Source of the DNA: an uncultured Micrococcales bacterium
GTDB lineage: Bacteria > Actinomycetota > Actinomycetes > Actinomycetales > Microbacteriaceae
Direction: 5' to 3'
NCBI GenBank assembly: GCA_903824455.1
Contig: CAIJWY010000021.1
Location: 1 to 5,681, forward strand
Length of the DNA stretch: 5,681 nt
The notes beneath the pieces were generated by a model that saw nothing but the letters and a program-made list of their open reading frames with translations, was not told the DNA's origin and ran no database searches. Made by a program: the position numbers and the translations under genes. Below, piece by piece: positions 1 to 4,624 of this stretch (positions are counted from its first letter, which is position 1; every line of letters starts with the position of its first letter).

Positions 1-57
1 CGTTAGTTCATAACGGTCGGTTAGTAGCGCGGTGGATTTCTGCACCTAACCAGCCTA

Positions 58-94
58 CCGACTAGGTCTGGCACCGCTAACTAGACTTGAAAAC
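58..94 (+). promoter_or_regulatory. Candidate leaderless promoter of the murI-rph-rdgB cluster
   Basis: A TAGACT hexamer at 82-87 fits the actinobacterial -10 pattern TAnnnT. Seven bases separate it from the GTG start of murI at 95, so the predicted transcription start falls on or next to the start codon. The -35 side is weak: CCGACT at 58-63, 18 bases upstream, shares only the central GAC with TTGACA. No Shine-Dalgarno-like purine run precedes the GTG, which fits leaderless translation. The remainder of 1-94 has stops in all three forward frames and no recognisable gene. Confidence 0.45.
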
Positions 95-895
95 GTGAAT
101 GATGCTCCGATAGGTATTTTCGACTCAGGTGTGGGCGGTTTGACCGTGGCTCGAGCGATAATTGACCAGTTGCCAAACGAATCGATCATTTATGTTGGCG
201 ACACTGCCAATAGCCCCTACGGACCAAAGAGCATCGAAGAAGTGCGACGACTAGCTCTTGAAGTTATGGATCGCCTGGCGGATGAGGGCGTCAAGCTTTT
301 GGTTATCGCCTGCAATTCGGCATCCGCCGCGGTGCTTCGCGACGCGCGCGAACGTTATACCGAGGGTCGCGGCATACCAGTGGTTGAGGTTATTCAACCG
401 GCGGTGCGACGTGCTGTTGCCTCAACTCGAAACAACCGAGTTGGCGTGATTGGAACTCAGGCCACTGTTTCATCGAGAGCCTACGAGGATGCATTTGCTG
501 CTGCAGTAGACATTGAAATCACCGCCACGGCCTGCCCAAAGTTTGTTGACTTTGTGGAACGCGGAATCACTTCTGGACCGGAACTTTTGAAAGTTACCGA
601 AGAGTATTTGGCTCCGATTCGCGAGGCTGGAGTAGACACCCTAGTTCTCGGTTGCACCCACTACCCGCTACTCACCGGTGCCATCAGCTATGTGATGGGC
701 GACGGCGTGACTTTGGTTTCGAGTGCGGAGGAAACCGCCAAGGATGTTTACCGAACCCTAAATGCCAATCACTTGCTTCGCACAGCCGCCGAGCCACCGA
801 ATTACCGTTTCCAGGCAACCGGCGAAACTAAGTCTTTTGAAAAGTTGGCTCGACGATTCCTCGGCCCCGAGGTTATTCGCGTCGAGTCGTTATAG
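95..895 (+). CDS. murI: Glutamate racemase
   Basis: Converts L-glutamate to D-glutamate, the cytoplasmic precursor that MurD adds to the peptidoglycan stem peptide. The protein has 266 residues, a normal length for this cofactor-independent Asp/Glu racemase family. Both catalytic halves are visible: the N-terminal IGIFDSGVGGLTV with Asp10-Ser11, the first catalytic cysteine in ACNSAS (Cys73), and the second in LGCTHYPLL (Cys187, followed by Thr188-His189). The YVGDTANSPYG substrate-site motif lies at 33-43. The GTG at 95 is chosen because the family's N-terminal motif begins only six residues in, and the frame has no ATG, GTG or TTG between the TAA at 47-49 and this codon. It has no Shine-Dalgarno and probably uses a leaderless transcript. 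rph follows after 7 bases, so it heads an operon. Identification is secure; only the start mechanism is inferred. Confidence 0.96.
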   Translation: MNDAPIGIFDSGVGGLTVARAIIDQLPNESIIYVGDTANSPYGPKSIEEVRRLALEVMDRLADEGVKLLVIACNSASAAVLRDARERYTEGRGIPVVEVIQPAVRRAVASTRNNRVGVIGTQATVSSRAYEDAFAAAVDIEITATACPKFVDFVERGITSGPELLKVTEEYLAPIREAGVDTLVLGCTHYPLLTGAISYVMGDGVTLVSSAEETAKDVYRTLNANHLLRTAAEPPNYRFQATGETKSFEKLARRFLGPEVIRVESL

Positions 896-898
896 GAG
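894..898 (+). promoter_or_regulatory. Shine-Dalgarno site fixing the rph start
   Basis: AGGAG overlaps the murI stop codon (TAG, 893-895) and stands four bases before the ATG at 903. It supports the ATG at 903 over any longer reading of the same open frame, which extends back to 762 inside murI. Confidence 0.75.
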
Positions 899-902
899 AA
901 AA

Positions 903-1628
903 ATGGGCAACCGTGCCGATGGTCGCAATAACGACGATCTAAGAGAAGTTACCGTTCACCGCGGTTGGAGCGACCATGCCGAGGGAAGCGCACTCATTTC
1001 GTTTGGTGGAACCAAGGTGCTTTGCACCGCGTCGTTCACGGCTGGGGTTCCTCGCTGGAAGGTTGGCAAAGGCGAGGGTTGGGTTACCGCTGAGTACTCG
1101 ATGCTTCCCAGAGCCACTCACACTCGCTCCGACCGTGAATCGGTGAAAGGCAAGATCGGTGGCCGCACCCACGAAATCTCGCGCCTGATTGGTCGCAGTT
1201 TGCGCGCCATCGTCGATGTGAAGGCTCTCGGTGAAAACACCATCGTGATCGACTGCGACGTTCTACAGGCCGACGGCGGAACCAGAACCGCCAGCATTAC
1301 CGGCGCCTACATCGCTTTGGTCGATGCCATCAACTGGGGTAAAAAGCACGGGCACATTCCCGCCAAATCAAACCCGCTAACCGACAGCGTTGCTGCAATT
1401 TCAGTTGGAATCATCGACGGCGTGCCGCAGCTCGACTTGGCCTATGTTGAAGATGTTCGCGCCGAAACCGACATGAACGTTGTGGTCACCGGCAGCGGCA
1501 AGTTTGTTGAGGTTCAGGGGACCGCTGAAGGAGTTCCGTTCGACCGCGACGAACTAAACCGTTTACTTGATTTGGCCTTGAAGGGTTGCGCCGACCTCAC
1601 CAAGATTCAGGCAGAGGCGCTGGCCTAA
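903..1628 (+). CDS. rph: Ribonuclease PH
   Basis: Phosphorolytic 3'-to-5' exoribonuclease that trims tRNA precursors and other structured RNAs, releasing nucleoside diphosphates; the family works as a hexameric ring. The 241-residue product matches the usual family length. Visible signatures are the N-terminal RADGR (4-8), GWVTAEYSMLPRAT (59-72) followed by the basic RSDRES stretch, Arg88 in the GGRTHEISRLIGRSLR block, the phosphate-binding GGTRTASITGA (125-135, Arg128), and the acidic pair Asp178/Asp184 in QLDLAYVEDVRAETDMN. The ATG at 903 has a good Shine-Dalgarno and gives the family N-terminus. The gene lies 7 bases after murI. Its TAA stop is followed directly, in the same frame, by the rdgB start. 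In several actinobacteria that I recall, a metallo-beta-lactamase-fold gene separates murI and rph; here there is none. Confidence 0.96.
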   Translation: MGNRADGRNNDDLREVTVHRGWSDHAEGSALISFGGTKVLCTASFTAGVPRWKVGKGEGWVTAEYSMLPRATHTRSDRESVKGKIGGRTHEISRLIGRSLRAIVDVKALGENTIVIDCDVLQADGGTRTASITGAYIALVDAINWGKKHGHIPAKSNPLTDSVAAISVGIIDGVPQLDLAYVEDVRAETDMNVVVTGSGKFVEVQGTAEGVPFDRDELNRLLDLALKGCADLTKIQAEALA

Positions 1629-2201
1629 TTGAAACTCGTTCTGGCCAGTCACAACCAGGGAAAACTTGCCGAGTTGCGCGCAATCTTGGAACCTGCGGTT
1701 CCAAATCTGGAACTGGTTGGCTACGACGGCCCTGAGCCGGTTGAAGATGGCGTTTCCTATTTGGAAAACGCGCTCATCAAGGCCAGGGCTGCGGCCAAGC
1801 ACACTGGACTTCCAGCCATCGCCGACGACTCAGGTGTTGCGGTGGATATCCTTGGAGGCGCTCCAGGAATTTTTTCGGCAGGTTGGGCCGGTGGTCGCGA
1901 CAACGTTGCTAACCGTCGATTGCTTTTATCGCAGTTGAAAGATGTCAAGGCCGAGCATCGGGCCGCGGCTTTCATTTGCACCATTGCTTTAGTTGACGGC
2001 GAGGATGAGATTTCGTTCACCGGGTTTTGGTCTGGTTCGATTGCCACCGAAGAGCGCGGCACAAACGGCCATGGTTATGACCCAGTTTTTATCCCAGCCG
2101 GTTTCGAGCTAACCTCGGCCGAGCTTGAGCCGGAAATCAAGAACGCACTCAGCCACCGGGCCCAAGCGGTTGGCCAACTTATTGCCTATTTGAACGCTTA
2201 G
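1629..2201 (+). CDS. rdgB: dITP/XTP pyrophosphatase (RdgB/HAM1 family)
   Basis: Hydrolyses non-canonical purine triphosphates (dITP, ITP, XTP) to monophosphate and pyrophosphate, keeping deaminated bases out of nucleic acids. The 190-residue product is of normal length. Motifs in order: ASHNQGKLAEL (6-16, nucleotide binding), YLENALIKA (44-52, Glu46), ADDSG (65-69, with Asp67 as the likely general base), GHGYDPVFIP (147-156), and NALSHR (172-177). The start is TTG at 1629, directly after the rph TAA; translation from it gives the expected KLVLASHN N-terminus, and there is no later Met. Only a weak purine stretch (AGAGG, 1613-1617) precedes it, so translation probably depends on ribosomes finishing rph. 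One oddity: the usual SAR(Y/F/W)AG segment reads SAGWAG, with Gly85 where the family normally has Arg. The stop overlaps that of the convergent dedA gene. Confidence 0.95.
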   Translation: MKLVLASHNQGKLAELRAILEPAVPNLELVGYDGPEPVEDGVSYLENALIKARAAAKHTGLPAIADDSGVAVDILGGAPGIFSAGWAGGRDNVANRRLLLSQLKDVKAEHRAAAFICTIALVDGEDEISFTGFWSGSIATEERGTNGHGYDPVFIPAGFELTSAELEPEIKNALSHRAQAVGQLIAYLNA

Positions 2202-2809
2202 CGCTTTTTCCAGTTGCGCAAAACTTCTATGGCAATTGGGATAAATGAAATTACAACAAAACCAATTAGCACCAGTTCGAGGTTGTGGCGCACCCATTCA
2301 TTGGTTCCAAGTGCTGCACCGAGCAGGGTTACCCCAACTGCCCAGGCTGTGATTCCAATCAGGTTGTAAAGAGTGTATTTTCGCCACTCCAGTTTCGCGA
2401 TGCCGGCGGACACCGGGATGAAGGTTCGCATTATTGGAACGAAGTGAGCCAAAATCACAGCTCGGGAACCGTAGCGTTCGAAAAATCTGTGGGCGGCTTC
2501 AACATTCTCCGGTTTGAAAAGTTTTGATTTCGGCTTGTTGAAGACGGCTGGACCCAACTTTCGTCCAATCCAGTAGCCGGTTTGATCGCCAGCGAACGCC
2601 GAAATCGCCAACAGGGTTACGGCCAACCACAATGGCACATCAATTTGGCCGGTGGCAATGAACAAACCGAGTGCGAAGAGCAGCGAGTCTCCCGGCAGGA
2701 AAAAGCCAGCAAGTAGACCGGTCTCGGCAAAAATCATTAGACAGGCAATAGCGAAGAACAACTGCCCAAAAGTTTGCAGTAGGTACTCGGGATTTAGATA
2801 TTCCAACAT
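2198..2809 (-). CDS. DedA-family integral membrane protein
   Basis: Member of the DedA/SNARE-associated (VTT-domain) family of inner-membrane proteins, linked to undecaprenyl-phosphate or phospholipid translocation, proton-motive-force homeostasis and envelope stress; the substrate cannot be read from sequence. The protein has 203 residues with hydrophobic segments at about 15-38, 42-53, 57-73, 145-168 and 178-197, and a basic C-terminus. Family motifs: FAETGLLAGFFLPGDSLL (27-44; Glu29 and Asp41 have the 12-residue spacing of the essential acidic pair in E. coli YqjA), GDQTGYWIGRKLG (74-86), RFFERYG (108-114), and HFVPIMRTFIPVSAG (122-136). In that last motif the first of two usual arginines is His122; the second, Arg128, is kept. 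The ATG start gives the common LNPEYLLQTFG opening; a TTG at codon 2 is an alternative. Only one base separates the ATG from the upstream tRNA-Arg gene, so the gene probably shares its promoter. Confidence 0.92.
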   Translation of the reverse strand: MLEYLNPEYLLQTFGQLFFAIACLMIFAETGLLAGFFLPGDSLLFALGLFIATGQIDVPLWLAVTLLAISAFAGDQTGYWIGRKLGPAVFNKPKSKLFKPENVEAAHRFFERYGSRAVILAHFVPIMRTFIPVSAGIAKLEWRKYTLYNLIGITAWAVGVTLLGAALGTNEWVRHNLELVLIGFVVISFIPIAIEVLRNWKKR

Positions 2810-2810
2810 G

Positions 2811-2882
2811 TGCCCCTAGCAGGACTCGAACCTGCGCTTTCGCCTTCGGAGGGCAACGCTCTATCCCCTGAGCTATAGGGGC
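2811..2882 (-). tRNA. tRNA-Arg (anticodon CCG)
   Basis: The minus strand folds into a complete 72-base cloverleaf. The acceptor stem is GCCCCTA with TAGGGGC and an A discriminator. The D stem is GCTC/GAGC. The anticodon stem TTGCC/GGCGA (with one T-G pair) encloses the loop CTCCGAA. A four-base variable region is followed by the T stem GCAGG/CCTGC around TTCGAGT. The anticodon CCG lies at plus positions 2847-2849 and reads only the arginine codon CGG. CCA is not encoded: the discriminator is followed by C and then the ATG of the DedA gene. The neighbour on the other side, transcribed divergently, is argS, whose enzyme charges this tRNA. Confidence 0.96.
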
Positions 2883-2896
2883 TTGGGGGTGCTTCC

Positions 2897-2902
2897 AGAC
2901 TA
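2897..2902 (-). promoter_or_regulatory. Candidate -10 element for the tRNA-Arg/dedA unit
   Basis: The minus strand reads TAGTCT here, fitting TAnnnT. It would place transcription start around 2890, about eight bases before the mature tRNA 5' end. No convincing -35 hexamer lies 16-18 bases further upstream. A TTGACG on the minus strand (2948-2943) is too far for this -10; with a 17-base spacer it would instead pair with the poor hexamer TCATAC. This is a positional guess, not a confirmed promoter. Confidence 0.3.
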
Positions 2903-2917
2903 CCAGTTGGCTCGCTT

Positions 2918-2926
2918 TGGTATGAT
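2918..2926 (+). promoter_or_regulatory. Candidate extended -10 promoter of argS-lysA
   Basis: TGGTATGAT contains an extended -10 (TGn) joined to TATGAT, five of six matches to TATAAT. It would start transcription near 2933, leaving a leader of about 33 bases before the argS GTG at 2966. No good -35 is present at normal spacing (TTGGCT at 2907-2912 is too close), which is typical where an extended -10 compensates. Confidence 0.5.
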
Positions 2927-2927
2927 T

Positions 2928-2943
2928 GAACGATTCCCCGTTC
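2928..2943. repeat. Short inverted repeat at the predicted argS transcription start
   Basis: GAACG (2928-2932) and CGTTC (2939-2943) form a perfect 5-base inverted repeat around ATTCCC. It begins two bases after the candidate argS -10 and spans the predicted start site, so it is better placed as a DNA operator than as an RNA hairpin. It could also be chance, since five-base arms are common. Confidence 0.3.
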
Positions 2944-2965
2944 GTCAAAAAAGCAAGGCTAAATC

Positions 2966-4624
2966 GTGACTCCAGAAGCGCTATCCGCAGCCCTGGTCGC
3001 CATTTTGCGCCAACTTCAGGACGACCAGATTTTGGCAACCGGCGTTCTCCCGACCGAAGTGGTTGTGGAACGTCCGAGAAATCGAGATCACGGGGATTGG
3101 GCCACCAACCTCGCTTTGCAGTTTGCAGCCCAGTTCGGTTTGAAACCGCGCGATTTGGCCGAACATGTGGCCAAGGCTTTGGAAGCAATCGATGGCGTTT
3201 CCAAGGTTGACATCGCCGGACCAGGTTTCATCAATATCACTCTGAACGCCGGTCTAGCCGGTGAAGTCGCCAAACAGATTGTTGAAGCAGATAAGCACTA
3301 TGGGCTTGGCGATGCTTTTTCGGGGCAGAAGATAAACCTCGAGTTTGTTTCGGCCAACCCAACCGGTCCGGTTCACCTTGGCTCAACTCGTTGGGCGGCG
3401 GTTGGAGATTCGCTTGCCCGTATCCTGCAATCGCAAGGGGCCGAAGTAACTCGCGAGTATTACTTCAACGACCACGGTGCTCAGATCGACCGTTTTGCTC
3501 GTTCGCTTCTAGCCAGGGCTCGTGGAGTGGAGATCCCTGAAGACGGTTATGCCGGTGCCTACATCGACGAAATCGCGAAGCAGGTTTTGGCTGGAACCGC
3601 CGTGGATGTTTTGAATCTTCCGGAAGCGCAGGCTCAGGAAGCCTTCCGCGCTGAGGGCGTGGAGCTCATGTTTCAGGAGATTCGTTCGTCGCTTCATGAA
3701 TTCGGTGTCGACTTCGACGTCTTCTTCCACGAGAACTCGCTCTACGAGTCCGGTGCAGTGGAAAGGGCAGTTGAACGTCTCAAGGCTGCCGGTCACATGT
3801 TTGAAGAAGACGGAGCGCTTTGGCTTCGCACCACCACCTTCGGCGACGACCGCGACCGAGTTGTTCTAAAGAGCGACGGCGAAGCCGCCTACATCGCCGG
3901 CGACTTGGCCTACTACCTAGATAAGCGTTCTCGCGGTTTCGACCGCTGCATTTACATCCTCGGCGCAGACCACCACGGCTATGTGCCGCGAATGATGGCC
4001 ATGTGTGCCGCATTCGGTGATGAGCCTGGAGTCAACCTAGAGATTTTGATTGGTCAAATGGTTAACCTGGTTCGCGATGGTGAACCAGTTCGAATGTCGA
4101 AACGTGCCGGAACGGTGGTCACGCTTGAAGATTTGGTCGATGTGGTCGGAGTTGACGCGGCACGTTACGCTCTGGTTCGCTCGTCAATCAATTCGTCGCT
4201 CGACATTGACCTGTCGGTGCTCGAAAAGAAGACCAACGACAACCCGGTCTTCTATGTTCAGTACGCTCACGCTCGCACCCGTCAGGTGGCGGCTAACGCA
4301 GCCTCATTCGGCGTTGATCGAAGCGAGTTTGTGCCAGAAATGTTGGAGCATGTTACCGAGGAAGAGCTAATCGCCAAGCTGGCAGAGTTCCCTCGCATCC
4401 TCGCTCACGCCGCTGAAGAGCGCTCGCCTCACCGCGTAGCTCGCCATTTAGAGGAAGTGGCTGGTTCCTACCACCGCTGGTATGACAATTGCCGAGTTAC
4501 ACCGCTGGCCGGGGCTGAAGTTGAAACTGTTCACCGCACCCGTCTTTGGTTGAACGAAGCCACCTCGATCGTTTTGCGCAACGGTCTAGGAATACTTGGT
4601 GTCAGCGCTCCGGAGCGTATGTGA
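2966..4624 (+). CDS. argS: Arginyl-tRNA synthetase
   Basis: Class I aminoacyl-tRNA synthetase that attaches arginine to tRNA-Arg in the cytoplasm. The 552-residue length is normal. The N-terminal additional domain (about 1-120) includes ERPRNRDHGDWATNLAL (35-51). The ATP-binding signature follows as SANPTGPVHLGSTRWAAVGD (129-148), in which HLGS stands for HIGH. Other catalytic-domain marks are YYFNDHGAQI (165-174) and ADHHGYVPRM (334-343). The KMSKS-like loop is VRMSKRAGTVV (375-385). The C-terminal anticodon-binding DALR domain starts near FYVQYAHAR (429-437). The GTG at 2966 has AAGG at 2955-2958, seven bases upstream, and gives a normal family N-terminus. It is transcribed away from tRNA-Arg, and its stop overlaps the lysA start by one base. 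Of about 40 arginine codons read by eye, none is CGG. Confidence 0.97.
   Translation: MTPEALSAALVAILRQLQDDQILATGVLPTEVVVERPRNRDHGDWATNLALQFAAQFGLKPRDLAEHVAKALEAIDGVSKVDIAGPGFINITLNAGLAGEVAKQIVEADKHYGLGDAFSGQKINLEFVSANPTGPVHLGSTRWAAVGDSLARILQSQGAEVTREYYFNDHGAQIDRFARSLLARARGVEIPEDGYAGAYIDEIAKQVLAGTAVDVLNLPEAQAQEAFRAEGVELMFQEIRSSLHEFGVDFDVFFHENSLYESGAVERAVERLKAAGHMFEEDGALWLRTTTFGDDRDRVVLKSDGEAAYIAGDLAYYLDKRSRGFDRCIYILGADHHGYVPRMMAMCAAFGDEPGVNLEILIGQMVNLVRDGEPVRMSKRAGTVVTLEDLVDVVGVDAARYALVRSSINSSLDIDLSVLEKKTNDNPVFYVQYAHARTRQVAANAASFGVDRSEFVPEMLEHVTEEELIAKLAEFPRILAHAAEERSPHRVARHLEEVAGSYHRWYDNCRVTPLAGAEVETVHRTRLWLNEATSIVLRNGLGILGVSAPERM

Noticed and set aside
3..65. Open frame entering from the left edge and ending at TAG (63-65), possibly the 3' end of an upstream gene
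   Set aside because: It is only 20 codons, contains two TTA and two CGG codons that are rare in the neighbouring genes, and its peptide (beginning LVHNGRLVARW) matches no family tail that I can place with confidence.
762..902. Upstream extension of the rph frame to an ATG at 762
   Set aside because: The extension lies entirely within murI in another frame, lacks family similarity, and the ATG at 903 has a good Shine-Dalgarno and the normal RNase PH N-terminus.
2193..2209. Possible intrinsic terminator at the rdgB/dedA stop overlap
   Set aside because: The hairpin has only three G-C pairs plus two A-T pairs across a bulge, a three-base loop and a five-T run; too weak to call.
2928..2943. LexA (SOS) box in the argS upstream region
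   Set aside because: The Gram-positive/actinobacterial box needs GAAC and GTTC four bases apart; here they are eight apart.
2640..3188. Minus-strand 182-codon open frame covering the tRNA region and the argS 5' end
   Set aside because: It runs through the tRNA-Arg gene and overlaps both dedA and argS in other frames; its composition looks like an antisense shadow.
2926..3210. Plus-strand 94-codon open frame overlapping the argS start
   Set aside because: Out-of-frame shadow of argS, rich in Arg, Ser and Gly, with no ribosome binding site or family motif.
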